Below are positions 30,291 through 40,424 of a stretch of DNA of 64,000 bases, piece after piece. Position 1 is the stretch's first letter, and each line of letters begins with the position of its first letter. The position numbers and the translations under genes are program-made. Below the pieces are notes generated by a model that did not search any database, was not told where the DNA came from, and worked only from the letters and a program-made list of their open reading frames with translations. The stretch is from assembly GCA_023548195.1 (NCBI GenBank), contig JAJHZJ010000414.1, forward strand, positions 854,501-918,500, given 5' to 3'. This DNA is from Bettongia penicillata ogilbyi. Its lineage: Eukaryota; Chordata; Mammalia; Diprotodontia; Potoroidae.

Positions 30291-30487
30291 AATGGGCTCA
30301 CTAGGCCGTCACTGAGAGCATTCACAGCTTGGAAATCAGCAAATGTACACATTCATTGTTTTATGTATTTATCGCTGATCTATATTATTTCTTGATTGTC
30401 TCAACTTAAGAAAGCAATAGAGAAAATAGGAATGATGCAAATGAAACATTAAAGTGTGTCCTGCAGATATTTTTTCCTTATCTAAAG
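30291..30487. other. Unassigned insertion between L3 parts
   Basis: About 200 bp that does not belong to L3, between 'ggagtatta' and the hAT MITE. Not recognised. Confidence 0.4.
30480..30487. repeat. 8-bp hAT target-site duplication, left copy
   Basis: 'atctaaag' recurs exactly at 30638-30645. Confidence 0.97.
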
Positions 30488-30637
30488 CAGGGGTGGGGAA
30501 CCTGCTGCCTCAAGGCCACATGTGACCCTCTAGGTCCTCAAGAGCCTCCCTTTGACTGAATCGGTTTTAGTTAAAGGGTGGCACTTAAGGACCTATGGGG
30601 TCTCATGTGGCCTCAAGATGCAGATTTCCCACTCCTG
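30488..30637. mobile_element. hAT-type MITE with perfect 8-bp target-site duplication
   Basis: A 150-bp element. The left end 'caggggtggggaacctgctg' pairs with the inverted right end 'caggagtgggaaatctgca'. The inner arms (ccacatgtg / catgtgg) also pair. The exact flanking 8-bp duplication and the end sequence are typical of hAT elements. No coding capacity. Related fragments lie at 21491-21629 and 63473-63562. Confidence 0.96.
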
Positions 30638-30647
30638 ATCTAAAGCA

Positions 30648-31075
30648 CTGTATTCAATTCTAAATGCCACAGTGTAGGAAGGGCATTGATAAACGGGAGA
30701 TCATTCAGAGGAGAGTGAAGTGCTTTGACTTCGTGCCGCATAAGTATCAGTGCAAGGAAATGAGAATTTTTAACTAGAAGGGAAGTTTCAGTGGGGTACA
30801 TGATACTGTGTTCAAGTATTTAAAAGGCTTTCATGTAGAAGTGTCCTGTTGATTCAGCAGGTTAAAGTTTTAAGGAGATGATTTTAGATTTATAATCTGC
30901 AAAAACTTCCTCAACATCAGTTCTATCCCAAAGCGGCATAGTTTGGCTCAGGAGGTATTAGGTTTCCCTTCCTTGGAGCTCTTCAGGTAGAGGCCTCATG
31001 CCCATTTCTTAGGTAGGTTGGAATGAAAATTCTTTTTTAATGCAGCATGACTAAGGGACTATTGGCTCAAGAATT
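30648..31075 (+). mobile_element. L3/CR1-type LINE, part 3 (3' end)
   Basis: 'actgtattcaattctaaatg', 'gtaggaagggcattgataaa', 'catttcagtggggtacatg'-like block near 30789, 'gtgttcaagtatttaaaagg', 'gcaaaaacttcctcaacatc', 'ctcaggaggtattaggtttc', 'tggagctcttcaggtagagg'. This is the C-terminal and 3' end of L3/CR1. Confidence 0.8.
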
Positions 31076-31774
31076 CTGATTTCCATTCTCCATACCTTAT
31101 CCATGGTCTTTAATATCCCCTGTGTACAGAGCTTCCTGGGATGTGGGAGGGGTATAACCTCTAGGGTATGGGAAGGAAAGGAAAAAAAAGATAATCCCTG
31201 ACATTCTGATGTTCCCTCTCTCGTGGGGAAAAACCTCATGTCTCTCTCTAGAGGGACTCCTACTCTGATCAAGACAAGAGGACAGACATGGAAGATTTAT
31301 TATATACAAGATAGTATATATTGAAAAACATCTGTCTCCCTGAATTGGTAGCAGATTGGAGGATTACTGATGGGTTGACGGGACTTGAGATTTTGTCATT
31401 AAAATATGAGTATGGAGTTTGCTTTGCTATCGTGTTGTTGATAATTTTTAAAGTACATGTATCCTGGAATATTTGGGACAGCATGACTAGGCTTGGGGGA
31501 GGGGAGGCGAAGAGGAATCTTCAGGTAGGCTCCATGGTGTAGTAGTGGTTCTTAGAGGCAGAGCTCAAGAGTGTATTTCCTCTCAGAGGAAATAAGGTTT
31601 GTTACAAAAGAAAAGGCAAACTGGATATAGGATTTCCATAAACCCGTTAATCCAGAGCCCACAGCCTGGGGAGTAGTGCCACCAGCAAGGCCAGTGGAGA
31701 GAGCTATAAATGAGAAAGCAAATGGAATTCTTAGGAGAAATGCCAGGAAGATGTCACCTTGGTGAGTATGTGAC
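31076..31774. other. Unassigned interval
   Basis: About 700 bp without a repeat I recognise. Frames up to 73 codons, no domain. Confidence 0.35.
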
Positions 31775-31779
31775 TACGT

Positions 31780-31895
31780 GGACAGCAATTTGAACCTGAA
31801 GAAGGAATTGATGTGAGTCTCATGTTCCTGTATCAGTAAAACAAATGGGTGCTTCTAGATAATCTCTAAGATCCCTTCTAGCTTTAACATTTTAT
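31780..31895 (+). mobile_element. MIR3 3' part
   Basis: 'gtgcttctagataatctcta', 'agatcccttctagctttaac', 'attttatgag'. Confidence 0.65.
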
Positions 31896-32131
31896 GAGAT
31901 ATTCTGAGGCAAAGGGGAAGGAAACCACTCCTCCATTAACTAGAAATGACAGCTGATTCCCTGGAGAAATGCTAGGCTCAGAGCCAGAGCATGAGAGTAT
32001 GGTGGGCTGGTTTGACCGATCCTAATTCCCAAGTCTTAAGTGCTAGCCCATGTCAGCTGACCTACAATGAATCTCCAATGTTCTGTGGAGCATCTCCATT
32101 TGGAAGTCTCACCCATCACCTCAAATTTTTA

Positions 32132-32375
32132 TTGTCATTGTTCAGTCACTTTTCTGTCATGTCCAATTCTTTGTGACTCCATTTAGAGTTTTCTTTGCAA
32201 AGATACTGCGGTGGTTTGCCATTTCCTTCTCCAGCTCATTTTATAGATGAGGAAACTGAGGCAAGTGGGATGAAATGACTTTCCCAGGGTCACCCAGCTA
32301 GTGCCTGAGGTCAGATTTGAACTCAGGAAGATGAGTCTAGGCCTGGTAATCAGTGCACTGTCACACAACTCCACC
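32132..32375 (-). mobile_element. tRNA-derived marsupial SINE with RTE-like tail
   Basis: 'cattgttcagtcacttttct', 'tttagagttttctttgcaaa', 'tttgccatttccttctccag', 'tcagatttgaactcaggaag', head end 'acaactccacc'. Confidence 0.92.
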
Positions 32376-32404
32376 TTAAATTTAGCATGTCTAAAATTAA
32401 ATGA

Positions 32405-32470
32405 ACCATTCCCACCCTACACGCACACACATGCTCACGCATGCATGCACACACACACACACACACACCC
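32405..32470. repeat. (CA)n microsatellite
   Basis: 'acgcacacacatgctcacgc' followed by about 9 CA units. Confidence 0.95.
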
Positions 32471-32529
32471 CTCCCTAGCTTTTCTGTTTTAGTGGTGCTA
32501 TGCTACTCAGTGGTACTATGTCATTCTCC

Positions 32530-33009
32530 CTTTCATTAAGAGCCTAGAATCTGAGTCATCTGGACTTTTCCCACTTTGTAGGTCTTCCTCCTTTATCCCT
32601 GCCTCCCCTCCCATATCCAGTCAGTTACAAGGTCCTACTGATTGGTTCTTCTCAATGTCTCTAATAAGCATTCCTTCCTCTCCATACTTCCCACCACCAT
32701 GGTAATTCAGGCTCTTATCTCACAAATGGGCTACTATAATCCTTAAATGGTTTCCCTGGCCTCTTCTCTCTTCCTGTAACACTCTAGCTACTATACCATG
32801 ACCGGATTAATTTTCCTAAAATATCACTCAGTGGTTCTGCATCATTGATAGGATAAGATGGAAGATGCTTAGCAAGGCATTCAAGGCCCTGAACGTTGTC
32901 TGCAACTTACCCTTTCTATTTGCCAGTTCTTTTGTATGGCTCATTTATTTTTTTAACCATATATGTATTGCTTTCCCAATTAGACTATGAATTGGTTGAG
33001 GACAGGGAT
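32530..33009 (+). mobile_element. L2/L3-type LINE 3' region
   Basis: 'ccatatccagtcagttacaa', 'aggctcttatctcacaaatg', 'tttccctggcctcttctctc', 'cattcaaggccctgaacgtt' and 'agactatgaattggttgagg' follow the C-terminal and 3' end of this old LINE group. No intact frame. Confidence 0.7.
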
Positions 33010-33096
33010 TTACAATGGAAACCAATGATATTGAAAAATAGTTATCAGAAACCTCTTTAAAAATTCATGGACCCCAAGTTAAAAATCCCTAGACTA
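33010..33096. mobile_element. hAT-type element fragment ('ttcttaacc' family)
   Basis: 'caatggaaaccaatgatatt' then 'gaaaaatagttatcagaaac', ending 'cccaagttaaaaatcccta'. Same body and right end as 24400-24595; the left half is lost. Confidence 0.65.
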
Positions 33097-33177
33097 TAGG
33101 AAAAACCTGAACCTAAAAAAGGGGGATTATGACCAGTAATGCTGCAAAGTCACCATCAGATCCTTCAGACCTGTGCA

Positions 33178-33530
33178 GAGAAAACATTTATTAAGCTCCT
33201 GGTATGTGCTAAGTACTGTACTGGGGCTGGGGATTAAAAAAAAAATGAAACTATCTGTGCCCTCAGAGAGCTTATATTTTTTCAGGAGAGATAATGTGCA
33301 CACATATAGTCTTATGCAGATTAAAGACAAGATGAATTTTTGTGGGGAGGCTCAGGAAGAGGGGGGGTACACTAAAGAGTCCAGGTAGGAAGCCGTTCAC
33401 AGTCACACCTTTTGAAGGAAACCAGGAATTCTAAAAGTTTCAAGTGAGGAAGAGAGGCATTGGGGAACATTCAGGCACTGGTGGACAGCCTCTCCCAAGG
33501 TGCAGAGATGGGAAATGAAGTAAAGAACTC
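33178..33530 (-). mobile_element. L2 LINE 3' region (reverse sense)
   Basis: 'gaaaacatttattaagctcc', 'tggtatgtgctaagtactgt', 'ctgtgccctcagagagctta', 'aggcattggggaacattcag'. Confidence 0.75.
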
Positions 33531-33771
33531 ATCCATCCAAGCAGTGGTCAGGTCACATGCTAAGGAGGTAAGAGAAGGGGCTATTTAGCTGAGAAACTGG
33601 TGCCAAACATTTATGGACAAGTTAGACATACCTTAAGATAAGTTTCCCTTACTCTGCAGATAATTCAACAATTCTGTGTTCTCCAAATTTGTCATAATTT
33701 ATTTTCTTGCCATTAATGTAAATACTGTAAAGCCCACTTCTGAAAAACTCAACCTTTGCTAAGGGCCAAAA

Positions 33772-33832
33772 AGCATAGACCCCAGGGCCTGACACATAGT
33801 AGGGGCTTTAATAAATGTTCTTTGACTGACTG
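33772..33832 (+). mobile_element. L2 LINE 3' end
   Basis: 'cccagggcctgacacatagt' and 'aggggctttaataaatgttc' with 'tgactgactga'. Short, but the match is clear. Confidence 0.75.
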
Positions 33833-33899
33833 AGCTGAGTTTGGCAAGGGTAGGAAGAGAGATGCCCCTACAGCTTGGTAGTGTTAAAAAATAAAGGTC

Positions 33900-34740
33900 A
33901 AATCAAGTGGAGAGTACAGAGTAAAAGAGGACCAAATTGGATTGGAATCTGGCCAGGCCAGTCTCCTGCCTGGGGTCTTGTTTCCTCCCAAGGACAGCAC
34001 AGACAGAGTTAACCCACCATCATCCAGGAATCATCTGGAACCTGCTCTGTCACAGCCCACAAACAAGGGCCAGTGAATGCTGTTTATTGTGTGGTGAGTG
34101 TGGGCAGCACCGCTTGAATTGGGGGGTGGGCCAATCAGACCAGCATCTCCTTTGTGGAGGGAGGAAGTGATCCCTGCGGTAGCCACAGGCAGAGCCATGA
34201 TTGTTCCAAAGAGCTTGGTAAACAAGCAAGCTAAAGTCATTTTTGGGGAACCAACTGGGGAGGGGTGGTGGCGGGGAGGGGATTGGTGATAGTAGAGTGT
34301 ATTTGGCGGGAGGCGGGGGGGAGTCACATCTGTTTCTTCTGGATGTGCTGGATTCCGTAGCTGTAGAAAACAGCTATCCAACTACCATTCCCACTACCAA
34401 CGACAATGCAACTTGTAACATAACCAAAGCTCCCGATCCAAAAACATTCTTGTTTGCTGGGTTTGAGAGGCCACACATAGGAACCCAGACCTGAGGAAAG
34501 TTAGACTAGGAGTCAGAAAAACTATACTTTGAGTGAGCAAATACCGATTACCAATGACTCTACCTTCCTTTCTTCAGACTCTACATTTGGGGGAGGGGGC
34601 CGCAGTGAGGGACACGGAGGTAGGAGGTGCTGCCATGACCCTTGGGCTGGCTTATTGCTGTCATATGCCTGTTAGAACTGGAGAACATTCCACTGGCTAG
34701 TTAAATCTGTCCTGCCCTTTATAAGGCTGGCCAACTGGAT
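33900..34740. other. Repeat-poor G-rich island, candidate regulatory DNA
   Basis: About 840 bp with no recognised repeat. A G-run cluster at 34257-34325 ('ggggaggggtggtggcgggg' onward, then 'ggcgggaggcgggggggag') is a strong G-quadruplex candidate on the plus strand. The sequence around 34060-34240 ('atgctgtttattgtgtgg', 'gtaaacaagcaagctaaag') carries forkhead-like words. Short overlapping frames up to 116 codons have no recognised domain. Confidence 0.35.
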
Positions 34741-34842
34741 GGATGGTCAAGAGATACCATTTGGGGAAGAGAGGCTTGTGAGCTTCCAGCCCTTTCATAA
34801 CCTTGTAGTTACAGACCATACTCCTTGCTTTCTGTCCCCCAG

Positions 34843-34947
34843 TTTCCCCAGATCAGAGCGTGGAGCCCATCTACAGGGCCGAAGGGGAGAAGGACCCGAG
34901 GAAATGCCGAAAACCCAAGAAAACCGCCACCCTCGTTGGCAGAGAAG
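34843..34947 (+). other. Exon-like segment (unproven)
   Basis: A pyrimidine tract and AG ('tgctttctgtcccccag', ending 34842) precede 105 bp that is open in all three frames, richer in CpG than its surroundings, and followed by a weak GT ('gagaag|gtttca', 34948). One frame gives a charged peptide containing 'EGEKDPRKCRKPKKTATL'. I do not recognise it in any protein. It could be an internal coding exon, a conserved non-coding piece or chance. No neighbouring exon is visible in this window. Confidence 0.22.
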
Positions 34948-35290
34948 GTTTCAAAATGACTTTTTTTTCTTTTTGGCTAAAGTCACTTTTGGCATTTCAG
35001 GGTGCTGGCCTGCTGCCCAGCCTCCCTGGCCCCCTGCCTGCCAGCTCCTTGGAGGCTATTTTTGCCATTTACTTATTTATTAACTATTATTACTCCTTGA
35101 GCCAGATGGGGCAAATGTACACACACACTTTCACTTCAAAGCCACTTAGAAAAAAAGAAAGTGAGATTGTTTAGAAGATGATTTCTAATATGGGGAAGGG
35201 GGGAAGGGGACAGAATCTTCAGCATGATGGGGACTCCCAGACCCAGGTTCTATGCAGAGACACCTGCAGGTCATAGAAAACAATAAAGTT
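34948..35290. other. Unassigned interval
   Basis: C-rich then AT-rich DNA ('cctccctggccccctgcctg', then 'ttacttatttattaactatt'). No repeat or gene recognised. Confidence 0.35.
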
Positions 35291-35294
35291 TTAA

Positions 35295-35452
35295 GCTAGC
35301 CAGGACCTTAGAGTTCCATCTTCCAACTTCCTCATTTTACAGATGAGGATACTGAGGTCCAGGGAGGCGATCACTTGCTCACAGTTACTCAGGTAGTAAG
35401 TGGCAGGGTCAGAATTTGAATCCAACACCTTTGACTCTAAATCGAGGATTTT
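35295..35452 (-). mobile_element. MIR3 element
   Basis: 'ccttagagttccatcttcca', 'cattttacagatgaggatac', 'gtcagaatttgaatccaaca', 'ctttgactctaaatcga'. Confidence 0.8.
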
Positions 35453-36070
35453 TTCTTCTACTGATACAGACAGGGTGGGATCCCAGTGCTCTCACCATCC
35501 AGAAAGGCAGAATTTTCTATTCTCAGGATCCTAAATCACTGGATGAAATGTTATCTGAGCCTCAGATCCATGGTGCTCCTTCCCTCAGCACCTTTAGGAA
35601 AGCAGAGAATTTTTAGTCATACACCATTGACCTTAATGAGGTCTAGCATTAGGGAAGGGTTCAAATCCACCACGTAGGCTCTCTTCAGAGAGCCTGAGAT
35701 TAGACAGTCTTTCTAGATCTAAGAATCCAAAGGGCATGCTAGGAATGTAAAAGTAACTCATATTGATTTCTATCCTTCTCTCCCCACCTTCACCCGTGGA
35801 TCCTAGGAAATCTGACGATAAGCCTTAGAGAAACCAGGCCTCTCCTTGTCTTCATTTTTACCTTCTCCCTCTCTTCTACTCCCACCTAGAACCTTTGTTC
35901 AGTCTCATAGAAGCCTAGTTAACTAGGCTTATCATCCTTTCCTTTTCTTGATGAAATCTACTTCAACCTGAGCAGGATGGGCATTTGGTGGTGGGTGAAC
36001 TGATGACCACCGGTTACTATAGGCATTTTTAACTCCCTTAGTTCAGGTTCTGCGTACCCACATTACCAGA
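35453..36070. other. Unassigned interval with a 20-bp perfect palindrome
   Basis: No gene or repeat recognised. At 35911-35930 'aagcctagtt' meets its exact complement 'aactaggctt' with no spacer. Confidence 0.4.
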
Positions 36071-36084
36071 CATCAATCAACCAA

Positions 36085-36300
36085 TGAATATTTCTTTTTT
36101 TATTATTTTTTCCATTGATATATTTACCCTCCTTTGTCATCTCCCACCCTCCTTCAAAAAGAAAAGAAAAAACCAAGCCCTTATAATAAATACATGTAGT
36201 CATGCAAAACAAATTCCCACAATGGCCATGTCCAAAAATGTACATCTTATTCTGTATCCTGAGTTCATCACGTCTCTTTCGGGAGGTGGATAGAATTTCA
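36085..36300 (-). mobile_element. L1-like LINE 3' end fragment (reverse sense)
   Basis: 'ttttccattgatatatttac', 'atctcccaccctccttcaaa', 'acatgtagtcatgcaaaaca', 'gtacatcttattctgtatcc'. Same group as 61930-62180. Confidence 0.5.
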
Positions 36301-36474
36301 TTATCTGCCTTCTGGAATCATGGCTGGTCACTGTGTTGACCAGAGGTTTTAAGTCTTTCAAAATTTATATATATATAGGCAGGGGACTATGTTGGCTTTT
36401 ATGGGGGATACAAAATAATAGAAGACTCAGTTCCTTGCTCTTCAGTGGAGCAACTGATGGATGCTAATCAATAT

Positions 36475-36685
36475 ATAAGATCCTAGATATAAAAGCTAGG
36501 AAGGACCTCAGAAACTATCTAATCAAGCTTCCTCATTTTGTACAGAGGAGGAGGCCAGGGCCTACAGAAGCAATGTAGTTTGCTAACAGTCACACAGGTC
36601 ATAAGAATCCACAATGGGATCCGAACCTGCATCCTCTGGAGCTAGCTAGTGTGCTTTCCAAGGTACCACATTACTTCCTCAACTT
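36475..36685 (-). mobile_element. MIR3 element
   Basis: 'agctaggaaggacctcagaa', 'ttcctcattttgtacagagg', 'gatccgaacctgcatcctct', 'ggtaccacattacttcctc'. Confidence 0.75.
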
Positions 36686-36821
36686 TCTGTAAAAGCCAAT
36701 AATAGCTCCCTTTTGTTTGAGCCAACAGAGTGGGTACTTCATAAATGCCTAGGGATGGATCAATCACCTTGTGGCCTGGCCATACCCCCAGCAAAATTCT
36801 GTCTCCTCAAGAGAAAATGGG

Positions 36822-36965
36822 TCTTAGAATTATTACAGTTGGTAGGATATATAGAGATCATCTAATTCAATTCTTATTTTTTCCCAGATGAGGAAACTAA
36901 GAAAATTAGGAAATTGTTCAAGGTCACATAATTAATTAGGAGCAGAGTAAGGTCATTGGATCAAA
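36822..36965 (-). mobile_element. MIR3 element
   Basis: 'gttggtaggatatatagaga', 'tcatctaattcaattcttat', 'cagatgaggaaactaagaaa', 'ttcaaggtcacataattaat'. The reversed head is absent. Confidence 0.7.
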
Positions 36966-37142
36966 GATCTGGATCAAGAGAGCACCTCAGAGGTCATTTA
37001 GGCCTGCTGCCTCATTTTACAGAAGGGGAAACTGAAGCTAACTGGCTTGGTCAAGATTACACAATGTAGTAAATGACAGGAGTGGGATTTGAACTCAGGT
37101 CCTCTGACTCCAGAGTCAGGACTCTTTTTCTTGTACCACTGG
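36966..37142 (-). mobile_element. MIR3 element
   Basis: 'agagcacctcagaggtcatt', 'ctcattttacagaaggggaa', 'gatttgaactcaggtcctct', 'gactccagagtcaggactct'. It lies in tandem with the MIR3 at 36822-36965, same strand. Confidence 0.8.
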
Positions 37143-37277
37143 TGACTCTCAGAGACCTGGGTTCTGCTTAGTTATGTGAGGAGGGCAGAGAATGATGAAA
37201 TAATGGTGTTTTCCTCTTCTGATCTCACATAACACTTTGTTTGCATCTCTTCTTATACACTTTTATATTTTGTATAC

Positions 37278-37482
37278 CAGCACCTGGCTTGAAGTCAAGA
37301 AAACCCAACTTTCAAATCCAGCCTCAGACACTTACTAGCTGTATGACCCTGGTCAAGTCACTTAACCTGTATTTGCCTCAGTTCCTCATCTGTAAAATGG
37401 GGACACACTGGAGAAGGAAATAGCAAATCACTCCGTTATCTTTGCTAAGAAGATCCCAACACCTGAACAACGAAAGCAATAT
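37278..37482 (+). mobile_element. SINE with RTE-like tail
   Basis: 'tgaagtcaagaaaacccaac', 'agctgtatgaccctggtcaa', 'agttcctcatctgtaaaatg', 'tggagaaggaaatagcaaat', 'tctttgctaagaagatcccaa'-like end. The first part of the head is degraded. Confidence 0.82.
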
Positions 37483-38205
37483 TTACTTTGTAGTAGGAAG
37501 GACCTCCAAAATATCAAACCCTGGGAACCTGAGGCAGAAGAAAGTGTTTGACTTTGGGGATAGATGAGCGTGGAAGTTTTTTTTAATGGACTTCGGAGAA
37601 AGGACCTATGGGATTTGGGAGGCCCCAGTTTGCAGCAGGAGGAGGACCTCCCTGTTTTCAAGATAAGGCAAGAGAATTGCCTCCTTTCACCCAGCTTGCT
37701 TTCTACTTCCCCTTGTTCCCCAGGGTGGGGTTGGGTGGGGATAGGTTTTTATAACTGCTGCGTCAGAATTTCACAAGCCTGATAGCCAGTGAGCACACGT
37801 AAGTCTATGCCTAGCTGGAAGGGGAAAGTGAGAGGTTGGTTTTCTGGCTCTAAAGGTGGGTAGGAAAGGAATCGAGGAGTCTCTGCCTGTATTTGGGAGA
37901 GAACAGAGCTAGACTTGCCATGGTTCTATGACTCAGGAGACACCCTTTCCTTTGTACCCTTTAGAATTTGGCTGAACCTCCCAGATTGAGGGCCCAGGCA
38001 TGTGTCTTTGCCACATGGCTCTGTCAGATTGGCTTTCCCACGAGAATGGAGGGATATGATGAGTTATCTGATATTTTACATTTTCCTCTTTTAATTAGTC
38101 ATTTGATGTTCTAGGGAAAGTCATGAGAGAAGAGTTGGTGTGCTAGATAGATAGCAAACCTAGACTAGAAAGAGATGAATTCAAGTCTTCCCTTAGTTGT
38201 ATCAG
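37483..38205. other. Unassigned interval
   Basis: About 720 bp, no recognised repeat or gene. Frames up to 77 codons without domains. Confidence 0.35.
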
Positions 38206-38206
38206 A

Positions 38207-38275
38207 GATGATGTGGTAGATAGAGAGCTGGCCTCAGAATCAGAAGTACCTATATTCAGATGCCACGTACTGGCC
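38207..38275 (+). mobile_element. SINE head fragment
   Basis: 'gatgtggtagatagagagct', 'ggcctcagaatcagaagtac'. Only the head survives. Confidence 0.5.
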
Positions 38276-38344
38276 TTGGCAGAAGGACTTTCTTTATCAG
38301 GGAGTTCACCATACCAGTGAACCAGGCCAAGAGAGTCAGTCTCT

Positions 38345-38960
38345 ATCTCATGATTTGGAATGATTAAACAAGCAAGTATTTATTGAACACCTATTGTATA
38401 CAAGGGGCAACTAAGTGGTACAGTGGATAGAGCACTGGGCTTGAAATCAGAAAGACTCATCCTCGTGAGTTCAAACCCAGCATCAGAAACTTAGTAGCTA
38501 TGTGACCCTGGAAAAGTCACTTAACCCTGTTTGCCTCAGTTTCCTCATCAGTAAAATGAGCTGGAGAAGGAAATGGCAAACCACTCTGGTATCTTTGCCA
38601 AGAAAAGACCAAGTGGGGTCACAAAGAGTCAGACAGGACTGAAACAAATCAACCACAAAACTACATACAAGGTAGTGAGGATACAAAGGCAAAGTATGAA
38701 AAATACTCACTCCCTGTCCTCAAGGACCTTATATCCTCCTGGGGGGATTGGAGTATACCGTTTAAATGGACAAATTTCCACAATATAATTTGAAGAGGTA
38801 CAGAATAATTAGAGGGATCCGGAAAGGCTTCCAGTTTGAATTGGCTTTGACTTGAGTCTCAAAGGAAGTTAAAAATTCTGAGAGGCGAATTGGAGGAGGA
38901 CATTATTCCAGTCTCTGGGAAACAAATAGTCTTGCAAAGGCATGAAAGTAGGAGAGTAAA
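38345..38960 (-). mobile_element. L2 LINE 3' region (reverse sense) split by a SINE
   Basis: Left 38345-38405: 'caagcaagtatttattgaac', 'acctattgtatacaagg'. Right 38665-38960: 'gaggatacaaaggcaaagta', 'ccctgtcctcaaggacctta', 'gcttccagtttgaattggct'. The split is bounded by the SINE's 8-bp duplication. Confidence 0.8.
38406..38664 (+). mobile_element. tRNA-derived marsupial SINE with RTE-like tail, ends fixed by duplication
   Basis: 'ggcaactaagtggtacagtg' head, 'gtgaccctggaaaagtcact', 'gagctggagaaggaaatggc', 'ggtcacaaagagtcagacag', end 'caaccacaaaactac'. 'atacaagg' occurs at 38398-38405 and 38665-38672. Confidence 0.95.
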
Positions 38961-39625
38961 TGATGAGTATGACAATAGCAAGCTATTACTCTAGCTAGGA
39001 CCTTTGGAAAAGTCTTTGATTTTATCTTTGTAGATATTTGTTTCATGAATGCAAAGCCAAGCCTAGGGACCAGTCTTCTCCTTCTCCAGTCTTCTCCCCA
39101 GTCTTCTGGTGGTTCAAGCTTTTACTTTCCAACCATCTCCCCTCCTGGCCAGAATGGTCAGTCTTTGAATAGCAGAGGCATAAATCTGTTTCTGGGCCTG
39201 GACATGAAGCCTTTTCAGCTTCATGAGACTTACTATAGGTTGTGCCTTGTAGAATCCAGGGCTGCCTTCACACCACGATGAAGCCTGTATGGGGGTAGGC
39301 TTGTAGAGGAGGGTTACTTCCTTAGCGTCAGTGATGTGAGTGGACTTTACGGGCAGCTCCCCTCATAAGAACAGTTTGTGTTCCAGAAGTTCCTTTGCAA
39401 GTGGGTTGTTTGTAACTCAGAACACATTTTTTCCCACAGAAACAATGTCATAAATGGTAGCTAGGCTCCCAGGCCACAGAGACCTATTTAAGCCATAATG
39501 TAGCTAGGCTAGTCTTATGTAACCTACTCCCCACTAGCACAATGGCTTCCATGGGAAAGAACCCATCCTGACTATACCCACCAGTTCATGTCTGGACTGA
39601 AAGAAATTCCTCAGTAAAGTAGCAG
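38961..39625. other. Unassigned interval
   Basis: About 660 bp. A 78-codon frame (39045-39281) has no recognised domain. No repeat recognised. Confidence 0.35.
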
Positions 39626-39628
39626 ATT

Positions 39629-39866
39629 GTTGTTCAGTTGTTTTTCAGTCATGTCCAGCTCTTCGTTGACCCCGTTTGGGATTTTCTTGGCAAAGATACT
39701 GGAGTGCTTTGCCGTCCTTCTTCAGCTCATTTGACAGGTGAGGAAACTGAGGCAGACAGGGTTAAATGACTTGCCCAGGGGTCATATAGCTAATAGGTGT
39801 CTGCAGTCATATTTGAACTCAGGGAGATGAGTCTTCCTGACTCCAGACCTGTCCCCTAGCTGCCCA
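39629..39866 (-). mobile_element. tRNA-derived marsupial SINE with RTE-like tail
   Basis: 'ttgttgttcagttgtttttc', 'ccccgtttgggattttcttg', 'ttaaatgacttgcccagggg', 'tcttcctgactccagacctg', 'cccctagctgccc'. Confidence 0.93.
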
Positions 39867-39894
39867 TCTCAGCAGAACTGAGATTTAAACCCCA

Positions 39895-40040
39895 GACCTC
39901 TAATGCCTGTCCTGTATCTGCTCCTAATGCTGTGACCCTGGGCAGCAAACCTACCTCAGTCTCTCTGATCATCAGTTCCCTCGTTGGTCAAAGGAAGGAT
40001 TTGGATTAAATGAGTTCTGGAATTCTGGGAATCTTTGCTA
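39895..40040 (+). mobile_element. MIR-type SINE fragment
   Basis: 'gctgtgaccctgggcagcaa' and 'tctgatcatcagttccctcg', then 'tttggattaaatgagttctg'. Diverged. Confidence 0.5.
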
Positions 40041-40249
40041 TGTTGGTGACAGTGAGAGAATGGAGGGAAGCTGCCCATCAACTCGGTGTCTTGCCAGGAT
40101 ACCTGAAGGTTCAAACTGACTTAAAATTTAAAAAAAATTCTGAGTTGACTCACTACTACTTCAAGAACATAACCATGTGCTGGAGTAAATATGACTCTGG
40201 GGACCACCTGCCTGAAGTTGCAAAGGAGGGCAAGGATCATGGGATGATC

Positions 40250-40420
40250 AGTTTAGGGCTGGAGGAGACCGCAGATGCCATCTAGTCCAATAGCTTCGTT
40301 TTATGGATTGGAAAACTGAGGCTCAAAGAAATTAGTTTACCTAAAGTTACACAGGCAGTAGACAGTACAGCTACTATTTAACTCTAGGTCCCCTGATTTT
40401 AAATCCCACTGTACAATAAA
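40250..40420 (-). mobile_element. MIR3 element
   Basis: 'gggctggaggagaccgcaga', 'tgccatctagtccaatagct', 'ggaaaactgaggctcaaaga', 'ctctaggtcccctgatttta'. Confidence 0.78.
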
Positions 40421-40424
40421 AGGA

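Noticed and set aside
33937..34494. Possible gene in the G-rich island (frames of 63-116 codons)
   Set aside because: Frames on both strands overlap, none has a recognised domain, and there is no CpG island of promoter strength.
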